From: Acanthaster planci
Taxonomy: Eukaryota > Echinodermata > Asteroidea > Valvatida > Acanthasteridae
NCBI RefSeq assembly: GCF_001949145.1
Contig: NW_019091686.1
Location: 124,001 to 188,000, forward strand
Reading direction: 5' to 3'
DNA: 64,000 bases
Shown here: positions 50,700 through 63,900 of the stretch, piece after piece
Layout: the number at the start of each line of letters is the position of its first letter
Numbering within the stretch: position 1 is the first letter of the stretch
Translations under genes and position numbers: made by a program
Notes under the pieces: generated by a model
The model's database searches: none
What the model saw: the letters and a program-made list of their open reading frames with translations, nothing else
What the model was told of the DNA's origin: nothing

Positions 50700-53600
50700 C
50701 ACATAGCATGTTTTCTCAAAACGTTGGTAATTCTTTTCCTTGAATTGTCCCTGCAATAAAGTGAAGAAAAGTGTGAAAACTGGGACAAACTGTTTGCTGC
50801 CTTTACATCGACCTGAAGTACACGAATCGAGAAAGCTAGAATGCTTCGATACTTGGACAGAATCTGTCTCAAAGACGCTATCAAGTAATTAATGTTGTAA
50901 AGTGATACTAAAGTGGACACTCCCATGAAACAATGAGCCCGTGGAATAAGCTTTATGATATTATGGATTTATGAATGATGAATTGCAATCACATATACCA
51001 ATATGTTGGATAATACGACAGAGGCAAGGGACATCATGTGGACGGATGGTATTATCAGAATACGACCATCCAGAGATCGATTTATCCCCAACTACTCCGA
51101 CCAGAGGAAACGACCCTTTTAGGCACTCAGACTTGGCATTTGTCACTTGTCAATAGTCCACAATTTGTATTTCCATCTCTTCATATTTTGTACATGTTCG
51201 CACGTTACTTGGCCATTACACCGGGGATCATGTTTCAGGGAGTTCCGACACGAGGCTTGGAGGTAGATCTTGCAGAGCAAAATTTGGTAGGGGAATAAAT
51301 CCACTGAGACCGCGCGGTCATGCTTAATATTGCCCGCTCACTCAGAACATGTTGAAACTCCTTCCGTGCTTTTCTCATGTCACCTTTGCTGATGGTTGAT
51401 CTGTGCGCATGTGGGTGTGGTTGGCTTCGTGTGCGTGGGATGGAATAGTCCTCAGTTTTTCATTCTTGATGGCAAGTCTCTGCTCTTGTTTCATCACTTT
51501 CCATCATCATCGATTCAACATAATACAGTATATAGTCTACAGTGCGCATCAGCTAACTGCTACCTTTTGTACAACGGCAAACTGTGCCTTATCAAGGAAT
51601 CAAAAATTAAAATCATATCGATTTTATGGTATTCATGTACACTATACCCTGGTTGATACGTTATTGGTGTTTTCAAGCCATTCCTAAGTAGTTTTTGACA
51701 TCAGTCCTAAAGATTCCAACGGTAAAACGTCTTACTGAGTGTCTTACTGTCAAATGTGTCTCTTTAATGACAGACGGAATAGCAGAACCCATTGAGTTCC
51801 ATCATTATTACCTATGATATTCAGTAGAATTGATGTTCCTCAAATTGCTTCCTGAAATATGTCAATGACAGCTATCACTGATATCATTATTTCCAACGGA
51901 TAAAATGGGTACGGTAAGTCTTCATTACAAAGTAATCACTGAAACCTTAAATCCATTACATTTGATTCTAATCCAGTTTTTAAAGAAAAAAACTTTCCCT
52001 TCAAGGATGTGACAACGTCCCATCTTTTTTATAGTAGTGGCAATTACTGTTTAGTTTCAACAGGACTATATAAGGTATGAATTATTCGTTCAGCTAGAAA
52101 TAACAAGGGGTTTGTGAAGACTTTTACAGAGCATGAGATACCGGTAAGCGCAGTCTTTCAAATCCCAGGACTGTACCTGGAGAATTTCAGTAAATGATAA
52201 TATGAAAATATTGCCATTCAGACTGCGTGGCAACATGAGCCGATGAGACTTCCTAAATTTGTCCAGACTATTTGTCCAATTACCACGAGTGTTTGCTTTG
52301 GCTGTTGGTTGTTTTCCTTCATTCCTAATCCGAGTCTTCGGCGTTGCTCGTTGCGTATTCATTGTTTGAAACAAGTAAAATGGGTTTTATCGGTTTATCT
52401 GTGTGGATTTCACGTTTCCATTAATTTCAAGAAACTGTTTTGGCTTCCCCCATTTTTGTGTTTTTGAGGAAGGAATGAAAGTTTATATTTTTTCCTTCTG
52501 TATTTCCACCTTATTCTATTTTCGAGGAATTGTTTCTTCAGTAGTGTCTTGCATATATCCATCCCTTTTTAAACGAGGGATTGAATGGATCATTTCAAGA
52601 TTAGCGTTTCCCCCCCCTTGTGTTCCCACGTCGGTTCTCATTTTAATTTGACTGATTTGAATGACGGGCAAAGGATATATTGGGTAAGGCTAAAGCAACG
52701 TCAACCAACCACCTAATCTGACAGGTCTATTTCCTTTCACGTTTTCTATCTAGTGCCTTTCTCTGTATTAACCACCTTCACCTTCGTGTGCATGCCTATG
52801 CCCAGTTAAGTAATTGTATGAATGTCTTATCTGAACATGTATCACATCCAGCAACCCCCGAGACTCCAGTCACGAAGGTCTTCCAGACAGTGAAATTAGT
52901 TTCCTCTGAATAAACAGCACACTTTGGATTTGTTTGTTTTGGTGCTGGGTCGCTTGGAATATGTCTCCTCGTGCCATTGTAACAAGATCGCCACAGACTA
53001 TAGTAAACGGTTATAAAATGGGCCTCGTTATTCAAATTAATGAGTGTAGGTTTGAATGCCTTTTTGCTCACAGTTAAAATAATTTAAACAACTGCTGTTT
53101 CAGCAGGATACCTGAACAACCTTGCTTAAAATGTTAAACAAGGTTATTCAAGTGTTGAATTTATTCTAATCATGTTATTATTTTCAACATGTTCGTCATC
53201 CGGATGTTTCCGGATGATCTTTCAACAACATTGGTTAACAATACGATGTTGTTCGTGTGTACTACGAAAACAATAAATTACATTGGCCTTTCAATTTCAG
53301 CAGTTTCGAATTCTGTTCCAGATCTTTTCACGGATTGTGTTTCTCAGTATTATAACGACGCAAGTCGTGATGAGTGAAAAGTGACGAATTTCGTCTACAA
53401 AAGTTTCCGAGACGAGTGGTTGCAACATAATCGTCTTTATCAACCGCTAGCAGCACCAGTTGTGCATTTTTTCTATACATTCGCTTGTAAACTTTTGTCT
53501 TCACTTGACAAATATCATCATTACCATGTACATGCCTCAAGCAATCATTTTTAGTTTGATTGTAACCAAAGTTTGCATTCTGTCCTAATATTTTGATAAT

Positions 53601-56600
53601 GTCACCAAAAATCTTTGTTTAGAGGAGATGGCCGCAGTTTTGTTTGCTCTATAAAACTGCTTGCCTCATCTGTTCACCACCTATGTAAAAAACATTCCAT
53701 CTCCTTGCTTAACCCTTGTGCACTGATCCATCAGTGAAGAGAACGTGGTGACAGACGCCAGCTGCGCGACAAGTGTAAACACATGACCATCAAATGACTC
53801 CTGGAAAAAGTACGGCAGTCATTTCTCGGTTGATAAATTCAGCTGCTGAAGACAGACACACCAAAATGGTTGGAATTGCCTGGCCAGTTTGATTGTATAC
53901 ATGTATATTCCGTAGCCCATTTAACATTTAGGCTGACACAACGCCTTCTTAATTTTGAGAATTCAAAATCAATACGCATTTTTCATGTTTATATTGAATA
54001 TTTTAATAAATCAGGTAGAGTACCGTGATTGTCTATGGTGTTCTGCATTAGTACCGCACATGCACTTACCATTCACATGCAAATGGCGATGTGTCCTGCG
54101 TACCACAGGAAAGTTGCCCGTGAATAGATGTGAGCCGAATATACGGCCTTGGTTAGTATTATTTCACTTTGGACGTTCAGTCGTAAAATCCCACCTGAAT
54201 GGTGGGGCTTTTAAGTCAATTGTGGCGGCAAGCTGCAAGAACCAATTTGATTTGGTTTTGTTCGTTGTCGGTAAGGTGGGGACTTGTAAGAGCAAGATGT
54301 GGTATGAAGATGCCATGGTGAAATCCGGTGAGGCTTACATTTGAGTACTATGGCAGAAATCAAAAGAGAGAAATGGTAGCATAAAGTCACAGTATATTTG
54401 CTTTTTCGTTTGCATAAAATAGCCGTTTGCATAGCGAACAAGACATCAGTTATCAGTGGCAAGTATTTTAATTAATCCCCATTGCCATGGGGTTTGTTTA
54501 CCCTTCACGGTAGCAGTCTCTAGTTCGTGTCGGTACTCAATGCTTACTGGTATTACATCTAGCAATCACTAATTTTTTTTTTTTTGGCTGAGGCCGAATA
54601 GTTACGTTTTGGCTTTGTAATTTCCAAATTTGGAAACATCAGGTGGATGTTGGACGGCTGCTCTGTCTGCTCTATTGGGTCACTAACTATCCACTCTTTC
54701 TAAGCATGGAGGAAGTTTTCCTTCCTCCATGTTCTAAGTATGTATTGAATTATGGAGCAATTAATTACTGGAATCTTACCAAGAAAATGAATGACATCAC
54801 GTCGTTACAATGGAAACAGTCCCAAAGCGCTGTAGGAGTTCTGCGCTGTCTTGTATTGTCTTATAATTATACATCTTGAATTTATAGGAACCCGATTTCT
54901 CAACTTTTGCCTGCGGTAGTCAGTTTACATTATAAGCCAACGACAACAATAACATCCATATTTATTCATTCAGAATGCTTCTTATGATACATTTCATTGG
55001 GTCATCCATTCTTGCTTCGTTTGTTTTAATTTGTTTGAATTGGATTAATCCACCCAACCTATCAACTTAATCCAACTCCGCTCAGGCTTGCACGAGTTAA
55101 TTTGAGTTTATGTCTCCAGGGACAACATTTTCCTAACGACACAAAGTCACATAAGGGCAATAGATTGTCCGAATGACCTCCGACGGAGATTATATTGATC
55201 TTGGATTATCTACCAGATAAGTGACGTGAAAAGACGCGGGAAAAAAACAACACCGTTGCATCATTAGCTGTTCAGTTTTCTCCAAACATTTTAGCGGATT
55301 GTTTTGTTGCTTTACGACATGTTGTTTAGTTAAGGATTGATAAAATGATGATGTTGGAATGTACATCAGTATACGCTTGACTGAATTTGAAAGGCATGAA
55401 AAACGACACAATGTATTCCCATCGCATCAAGTGAGGCTTCAGGCATATAGTCCAAACCAAATTGGGCAATATATTAGTTTTCAAGAATTGTAATGACCGA
55501 TTTGTTATCCGTAGCATGAAAGGTTCGCTGCACATCAGGAATTCAGTCATGACTGAAGATTTCTGCATCCTTGCGTAGAAGTTTTTGCACAAGGCTTCGC
55601 CTAAATTTCGATTATGTGATTGTGACTAGAAAACAAAGTTTATCGCTGAATACTAAATTCATCCTATTGCGAAGTTCAACATAAATCAAGACTTCTGAAG
55701 GTTAGTGTGTTCTTGTCGCTTGACCAACAAAGTACAATCCATTTCAGTTAGCGGCGAATGCAGCCAGAAGCCAGATAACTTACCCCTCCTTTGGAAGTTT
55801 TAAGCAAATGTTTGTACGTAAGTGTTATTTCACAGAAGACTTACTAAGAACAAACGGAATGATGCCAAAAAACTTAAAGTGCTTAACTGAAGGTAAGCAA
55901 CAGAGTACGAAAGCCCTGACATCGAAAGCTGAATATGTCGCTGAATGGTAAATGTTGTAAATGTAGGTAAAATGTTGTAAAGGGTTGAGTGTACTGAACA
56001 CTATATACTTATACATAAACTGTATAGTTTGCGTTGCTGTTATCTGCTTAGCATGAGGTACATGGTTGAGTTTATTTTAAGTGTGTGTGATGTGTAGATA
56101 GATATAACGCCACATCTTGTTTACAGGTTGCGTAGATTGTTCATACGTCGACAACGGTGCTATGTATGTTCTGTGTGTTGTGCATTTTCCCTAAAAGATT
56201 TCATTAAAATGTACATGTCATTCTGACTTTATCAAAATGTTCCTTGCATCGCAGGGTATTGAAAGATGAAGTATAGAACTCCATGAACACATGTATTTGT
56301 TTTTTACTTCATCCCCAGATAGGAGAAAACCATTAATGTGAAACGTCTGCACGTAGCGGTTAAATGGTAAATGTAATATTTTCATATTCTCTCTTGGCAT
56401 AATTTGGTTAGATTTTATTACATTCTATAGCGCACCTATTTACATTAAGTAATTTGATTGCCAGGTACATCAAAGTGAATTAAATTCCATATCCCAACCC
56501 ACGGTTTCAACGTCTTAAGTGCGTGTCCTGCAGACGCTTACATATCTTAATATGTTTTTCGTCCATCATAAGTGTTCCAGCACAGCACAACTTCATCGTT

Positions 56601-58339
56601 GGAATCATGCAGCTTTAATTTAAATTAATAAAAGACATAACTCTTAAATATAAGAATTCTAGTGGTTTTTGAAGGTCAAGTATACGTTTGCATGTTAAAC
56701 TTTACTCCCAATCGACTCAATCATTTTAATTGATGGAAAAGGTCAGATAATTCCGATAGGTATAACCATAAATCCGGCCTTGCGGTAGAATAGTTTCAGA
56801 CGCGACGACAGGAAGAGCAAGGTTGGAAACTCTGAGTTTCCTTTCAGATTTTGATTTATACAACTCGGCCTTAATCAAGTGAAATCCTTGATGTGATAAG
56901 GTGACTGAAAACTAGACTATTTCCGTGTCGAGGTTGGGTTACATTAAAAGCCACTGACACTAAGTAACCAATAAATTACATATCCAACCCTTTCTGACAT
57001 TTTTTCCCATCCAACACCGAAAACACCTCACGTGAGACGGATTGGAATGCTTTAGAATCAGATTTTTAAAAGCAAATCTACTGCTTTCGATTTAAATTCC
57101 CAACGCTGTGATCTGTATGTTATGCTTGTAATTAGAGACGATGGTGCAGATGAAACATGCTCACAAAATCACGAATTAATTCAATTCTTACTATCAGAGC
57201 TGAATGACTTAATGACGTGTTGTGATGTGATTCAAAACCTACCGAACAAAGCCAGTAAAAACACACCCTCCATATCATAAGGCAAATGTACAATTTTAAT
57301 CGCGAGAGAGGCTTTTTGACGTGAACACGTGAGGAATAAAGCTCTCACAATATTCGCTTAGTGTATTTTTTCTGGATAGATATTTATACAGTGCTTCTTA
57401 GTGCATTATATTCAGAGTCAGTAATTTCTGTTATTAAAACATCTTGAAATGAACTTGGGCCCTACTACGTTTTAGAAGAAAGAAAAATTCAATACGTGTA
57501 TTAATATTGACAGCCTCAGGGTAAATGTGACTGGGGTTTTCGGGAAATGATTATACCTACGTTTTGAGCAGAACACAAGGACAGTTAGAAACACCTCCTC
57601 ACCGCACTAGAAATTTTCACTCAAGGATGATATTATCGGCTTTCGAAATTGCCAATATTGCATATTAAAGTAAATGTAGGCGATGAAACACCTGTTCTTT
57701 TATATCTTCACTGTTTATGCACAGATACCAGTGAAATGAGAACTTGGCCTTAAGTCAAGTCCCGATTTCTGATCATAGAAAGTGTTTATTTTAATCTGCG
57801 CCTAAAGTGAAAACGGTCTCTAAATCTCACGCTGGATCCCTTCAATTTCTCTTTTCAACACGATACCCACCTCGTCTGTCGCATCCTTTTATTTCTCATT
57901 GTGCACATTCACAACGTCAAGTTAGATTGAACGTGTAACTGAATTCCTACTTCCCCGAGACATATTTTTCTTTGGTGCGAATTGTGGACGGTCAGGTATT
58001 GCGCTTCCTGACAGTTTGTTGCTCGTCAGCAAGCTGACGTCAATATAACGCCACATGTCCTTCGCACTATGCCTGAATGATTTGCTCAGGAAGAAACCAC
58101 GTCGTCCAGTATTTTACCAATAGGATATGATAATGATGACGATAATTCAATTTGATCTCAGATTTCTGTAATCCTGGGTAGGCCAGGTCTGAACAATTCT
58201 TGCATCGTTAGATATCTGACAGTGCACCGTGTCCTGTTTTGTGTCGCATTGTTAGGACTATGCAATTTATATGCTTGCCAATACCACGAACAAGCACACA
58301 ACGACCTGAACGGTGATCGCATTGCGGTGGCACTGACCA
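50700..58339. other. No supported gene
   Basis: The longest frame is 129 codons at 53955-54344 (+), without a recognisable domain. Local oddities are a T13 run at 54573-54585 and an 11-bp stem, 5-base-loop hairpin at 54705-54731. Confidence 0.5.
54705..54731. repeat. Perfect short hairpin
   Basis: catggaggaag, a 5-base spacer, then cttcctccatg: an 11-bp perfect stem. The flanks ctaag/gttctaag also pair in part. Confidence 0.6.
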
Positions 58340-58800
58340 TGTCTTCTTTCATTTTCTGTATTTTCATCCCATGTTTGCACCCTCTGCGTTCTCCTCAGTT
58401 TCCAATTCTTTCTCGTTTTAGTTTCCTGGCAAACATCCCATCAACATTTCGTTGTCTCTGTACACTCTTCATCGATTCCTTTTTTAATCTCTTATCCATA
58501 TTTCTCCTTCTCTCCTCCCAATTTCACAAGTGAATCATTCTGATACACCTCATTCTCTCTGTAACTTTCAGGGTTATGAACACAGTCTCCACTTGACACA
58601 TAATTTCCTTGACAGATATCATAAGTCTTTTTCCTTTCATTTCCACACTTGCCGCTCCTGAAACTTCTTTCCAACCTTTCTCTACATTTGTCTCTCTAAT
58701 TCTCACATTACTCTTTCCAATTTGCATCCTTCGTATCTCCCTCTGGACCGCTAAGTATTTTAACTGTCGTTTTACATTTTGCACTATTTACTACTAAAAG
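58340..58800. other. Polypyrimidine-biased stretch
   Basis: The plus strand is visibly rich in C and T over about 450 bases, giving lysine/arginine/glutamate-rich frames on the minus strand (58492-58784), none recognisable. A decayed retroelement read from the minus strand is one possibility; simple strand-biased low complexity is another. Confidence 0.35.
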
Positions 58801-59542
58801 GTAAAATTTGGTGTGCTTTGTAGTGAGATAGTTAACATTACGCTTCAGATTGCACATGGCTACTCTTGAACCCCACAAAATGTTTCATTCATACTGTAAA
58901 GATGATTTTCAAATATTTTCAAATCAAAGTTATAACTGAACATTGTACCTCCAACCCTCATTCACAATCTTTAGTCTGTCATCCTGTCTCTCATACATTC
59001 AGTGTCAATGTATTTGTCATTTTCTCACTTACACTTCATCCTCTAATCCTCTATGTTATGATATCCCTAGAAAAAGTGGTTTTCAAGCTTCTCATTCCCA
59101 TGACGTAGCACAAAGAACAATCCAGAAATACGGCACTTAGATTTCCTGCCAATTACATTCAGCTTTTCAAATCATTTTACCGTGCAGTAAAATTCTCCAT
59201 ATCAATGTGCCCAGTCGTGAAAATGGATTTCAATTCATGGTGCTACCGGTAGTGTTAATTATTTTAAAACAACTTGTTTCATGCAAGCGCAGTTTAATTG
59301 AGGTATAATGCATTGAAATTACCCTGTCACAAAAGAAACAAAATGATTTAGTACAAAAAATGATATCGAGGATGCATGCAGTTTGCTAACGGTTTTGTTT
59401 AGAAGCTTTCACCACTGGCGTAATTTTCTCTGCAATAATACTCCGGTTGTTAGTTACGACCAAATCTAAACCTGGTGTGCTTTTCCTGCGTTAAAACAAC
59501 CATTGTAGATTGGAGGATTTCCGAGAACTGAATGACGCTTTC
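58801..59542. other. No supported gene; 3' flank of receptor 2
   Basis: Pyrimidine bias continues weakly to about 59060. Nothing coding is recognisable. Confidence 0.5.
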
Positions 59543-59548
59543 TTTATT
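59543..59548 (-). terminator. Candidate poly(A) signal of receptor 2
   Basis: AATAAA on the minus strand about 157 bases past the receptor 2 stop, mirroring receptor 1. Confidence 0.55.
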
Positions 59549-59704
59549 ACGACAACAAAGTGGATTGGAGAGATATCTGTACATGTATAGTTTTAGTCAT
59601 GCACAAGATATAAATCACATCTTCAATTTAAATGGTCATTTACCATTAACAATGAAACTTGAAGCTTCAGCTACTGGGACAATTCATTGTCACAGAACAC
59701 TGTG

Positions 59705-60970
59705 TTAGGGCGATGGTGTCGCTGGTCCCATGTCGGCCATGCTATAAGTTGAATCAATGCTCATGAAAGTGGTTCCATCCCGACTCAAAAAGTGTCCTCT
59801 TTGCCTTCTTCCACATCGACAAAGAATCTTCTTGTAAGCTCGCTTGAAACTTTTGTTGGTAAAGGCATAGATAGCAGGGTTTAGTGCACTGTTTATATAG
59901 CCAAGCCATGTGACTAATGGCATGACAATATTTGGCGACGAGATACAAGTTGGACATAGTGGGCTCGTAACATTGAGAACAAAAAATGGCAGCCAACACA
60001 CCACAAAAACTCCAACCACGATCCCTAGAGTTTTAGCGGCTTTATGTTCACGGTTCATTCTTGAAAGCATCCGCCTTCCCATGATCTGGTTTGCATGAGT
60101 TCGGGAATCAGTGGCCACCGAGTATCGCTTATTACCCGTACCGTTGTTATACGAAGCTGCTCCGCCGCGATGGATCCGCAGTGACACGGTACCGTTAGAT
60201 TCTGGATTATTCTTTCCCGTCGATACCAACTTTGTCCCAGATCGGATATGGCGCATCTGTGCTGCAGCAGCCCGATATATCCGAAAATACATGAATAACA
60301 TTATAATAGATGGGACATAGAATGACACGCATGAAGATAACACAAGATAAAAGGCATCCGAAGGGAAAATGCAGACATTGTCTGGCGTTGGTTCCTCGAC
60401 TGCATGCCACCATGCAATACATGGGAAGGATATAAATGCAGAACAGCACCATACTAGCACGATGAATAACAACGCCACTTTTCTGGTCATTCTTCTGGGA
60501 TAACTTAACGGGTGTGTCACTGCCCAAAATCGGTCTAACGATATCACGCAGAGATTCAGTATGGAAGCAGTACAGCTTAATATGTCAAGTGCATGCCATA
60601 AATCACACACAGCTTGGCCAAGAAACCAATAGCCATTATTCAACATATCTATAATGGCTATCGGAACAACGACTCCCCCGATTAATAAATCGGCAAATGC
60701 TAGCGAGACGATGAAATAGTTAGTAACACTTCGGCGAAGTGATCTGTCTCGATAGACAGCTACAATCACTAACGTATTACCAAAGACTATCAGTAACATA
60801 CAAATACATAGCACGATGCCTAGGACAACAAGGTTTGCTGTACCTAGCAACATACCAGAAGGTCCGCCTGTACTGTTAACTCCCAAGTCAGTTTCCTTTA
60901 TTTCCAGTGTATTACTTGGTATGGTGCCATAACCAATGTTACTGGAAATGCTAGCCACATCCATAGCCAT
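59705..60970 (-). CDS. D1-like invertebrate dopamine receptor (INDR/Dop1R2-like), receptor 2
   Basis: Intronless 421-residue class A GPCR, a paralogue of receptor 1 on the same strand 29 kb away. Helices span about residues 45-370. Key residues: N65, D94, Cys122 with Cys200, amine-binding Asp129, helix 5 serines 212, 213 and 216 before Pro220, CWLPFF at 325-330, NPAIY at 364-368, and cysteines 384/386 after helix 8. The third loop holds SLRIHRGG at about 263-270, the Dop1R2/DAMB-type signature. Odd point: the helix 3 motif is DRF (146-148), not DRY. The N terminus is short (about 45 residues) with one sequon (N32), unlike the long Ser/Thr-rich one of receptor 1, and the tail ends TPSP with no PDZ motif. 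Translation could start at Met1 or Met3; Met3 has the better context (G at -3). Dopamine is the likely ligand by family, with another biogenic amine as the alternative. Confidence 0.9.
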   Translation of the reverse strand: MAMDVASISSNIGYGTIPSNTLEIKETDLGVNSTGGPSGMLLGTANLVVLGIVLCICMLLIVFGNTLVIVAVYRDRSLRRSVTNYFIVSLAFADLLIGGVVVPIAIIDMLNNGYWFLGQAVCDLWHALDILSCTASILNLCVISLDRFWAVTHPLSYPRRMTRKVALLFIVLVWCCSAFISFPCIAWWHAVEEPTPDNVCIFPSDAFYLVLSSCVSFYVPSIIMLFMYFRIYRAAAAQMRHIRSGTKLVSTGKNNPESNGTVSLRIHRGGAASYNNGTGNKRYSVATDSRTHANQIMGRRMLSRMNREHKAAKTLGIVVGVFVVCWLPFFVLNVTSPLCPTCISSPNIVMPLVTWLGYINSALNPAIYAFTNKSFKRAYKKILCRCGRRQRGHFLSRDGTTFMSIDSTYSMADMGPATPSP

Positions 60971-63900
60971 TTGTCTGTCTTTTGAAATGATTTAATGGAT
61001 GCAACCTCTGTGTCTTGATGAAACGCCAGTGTTTCACTCAACTCAAATTCAGTTTGGTTTCCCGCGTGTTATCCATGATCATTACAACATCGGTAAGTGT
61101 AGACTCCGCGTTGTCTGCTTATCGGAAGTGTTTCATTCAATCACCATAGCTGACAGAGCTGAATCCCTCTGTTAAGTAAATCCATGTTGCTGTAAAGGTT
61201 GTAGATGGTAGGAGTTATCTTGGATTCAGCGGTACATAAAACTTGTTAGTACTCCTGGAGATATGTAAGACGACTCCTATCCTGAGTGAAACCGCCTGTG
61301 TGGCCTTGTCGTAAACTCAGCGTGTAATGTCTGACGTGTTCAACTGACGTTGGTTGATATGTCCAGTGAAGCAGTGTGGAGTGCACAAGATTGCAGTCAA
61401 CCATCTCGATCATAATATGCGCGTTTGTTGTTATTGTGTCATATTCATCATAGATAGTCGCATGGTCACTTGTAGCTTGACTTGGGAATCGTTGAACTGT
61501 GGTAAATGTTTCTCTGAAGTAAACCACCGCACTACCGATAGCACCGAGTCTCAGTTTGTAAATGCACGTGTGGTATCCACTGGCCGAGTTCCATAAACAA
61601 GACCACATGACAGAAGTCAGCCAACCCGCTTACAGTGCGGTGTGGTGTATTTTTTGTGTATTCGATGCTCTGTGGCGTTATGTCACGCAAAATAGCCTTG
61701 CTTCTTACGTCGATGGTGCTGGTAATGTGGGGAAAAGCCTCACTTTGCACTGAATGTTGTCCAAAGACAGGGACGTTCCATGGTATATCATTTCATCCAA
61801 TCTTTGGGCATAACTTTGATTTACCTGAGGAGAAATATTCAACATCATGTGTTACTGAGCAGGAGATGTAGGTGACCGACGAAGTTGCCCTGTCCATGTA
61901 TTTGTCCTGCATCGTGAGGTGAATCACCTGCAACATACCGGTATATTGTCACCCGTTCTGTAGGGCAGATCTCCACCCTTAATCCAATCCGCTCCAGATA
62001 AAAGATGTGCCTTAAAGAACTCTTACAAATGAAACCACTCACTGATGTCTAGGCTCCTTTCTAATTACTCACGGGCAGGAACCACTCAGACTAAATGAAG
62101 TCAGTATTGTTAGTTCACGCCACCCTCGACTCTTACTCTGCGCTTTCCTTAAGGTAGCCGGTCAATGTGTTCTTCCGGCTTGTCTGTAGCCCTAGAGCCA
62201 ATAGAGCTAGGTACGATCACTAAATTCGATCACTGCTGGGTGTTATTGAGCAATCATACACAAACAAGGATTATTGCTTTACCTTGCAATGCCTGTATCA
62301 TGACTCACCTTCTGAATGCACCTGGCAAAACGCCGGTTGAGGGCTGAAGCCTTTGATTGGTTGTACTTGTTATGTCCATTGTTGTTAGGTTTGTTACATA
62401 GGATCTCTCACACTCGGTGTCCAGTGCCTGCACCTACTCCATAGATCGGCTAACTTGAAAGTATGTTGGTATATTACGAATTTTTGACGAGAGATGAGTA
62501 TGCGTCGGTGTTGAAACTGCAGCGTCAATATTAATGTTTGAAGCTTGATTTTTCTGACTCTTCTTTCCCATTATAATTTTCCCTCTAAGTTTGACATCTG
62601 TGTCAGCATAGGCCAAACAGACAGATGCTCTTAGCATCACAGATGCAGATTAACACAACATTCCCAATGCTTCAGCATGATATCGTTTTTAGAATATCAG
62701 ACCATTTCATCTCAACTTTCACTTGACAGTCAAAACTTCCCCTCCCGGTTCCCTGAAAATCTTCCAAATCCTGCGCATTGGGAGTGAAAACAAACAACAA
62801 AAATCCATCTCTACAAAAGAAAGCTGGACAATCAAGCAAATTAAAGGCAGACCAAAGTAGGGGTAATTGCAAGTCAAACACAAATGGTGGCGGAGCACAG
62901 ATCGATTTTGTGAGCTTGGGTTCGTTGGACACGAAGCCATCAGAGCAATTATTCAGACAGTTCGTGTTCAATCCAGGCTGACTGTGTGCATGTGGTTGAG
63001 CAATACCGACATGGTAAAAGGCCAAGTTGTCTCCTTGAATTATCCCTAACCAAGCGTACGACAAAAGAGTTCTTGCTTTCGTTTTATGCCTTTCTCTTGA
63101 TATGATAAACACCCAAAGGGAGTCAATTATATTTCGATGTAGATGGGATTTGAAAACACGTGCCTCGTCCATATATGGAACTGTGTATTGGGGCTTTCTC
63201 CTGACAAAGTTTCTCAGATCTCAATTTTAGATCTAATATATAGTAGTAGTAGACTAGAAAAAATTGAATATCAAGTGCCTTTTCCCATTTTGTATTTTTG
63301 TTTTAGAAATTTGGAATGACATTCTCAATGCTTAAAAATTGAGTTATATAATTGATCCTATTGCGCTTTGCTTACTTTCACCTGTTAAGAACAGATTTGC
63401 TTAGAAAAAGTCCTTAGCGTTTTGTCCAGTTACTGTTCCATGCTTAATTACTGTGGTATTTGTTGACCTTGTTGACTTTGAAATACCACCTTTTTGTAGT
63501 TTTATTGATTGATACGAAATCCTAAATGATATGACTGTAGCAAACTTTGGAATGAGAGTTGGTTGCGGGAAATTGTTTTGAGTTGGGTAACAACTGCCGC
63601 TCAAGGGATCTGGTCAAACACATTACATCGATTGCCAAATGAGCAATGCTGTTTATCGTGATATCCAGGAACGTTCACAAGGGGTAGCCTTAAACCCTAT
63701 CAACAGTATCATATAATCATCTTGCTCAGGAAATGAATATGAAAAGCTTACTAATTTGTGCCACGATTAATGAAGCACTCGTTTCATTTATGGTCCAGCA
63801 AGCCTGTGGCTATCTATTGATATGTTGCTCTTCTGTGCAACTCCCTGATAGCACAATCCAATATCGATTGCAATAGGTACAACCGACTCTATTGTCCCGT

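Noticed and set aside
50453-50756. Tyr/Ile-repeat proteins on both strands
   Set aside because: Pure translation of the (AT)n microsatellite.
62672-63172. 166-codon minus-strand frame
   Set aside because: The longest unassigned frame, but without domain, with overlapping frames on the other strand, and of a length that can occur by chance in 64 kb.
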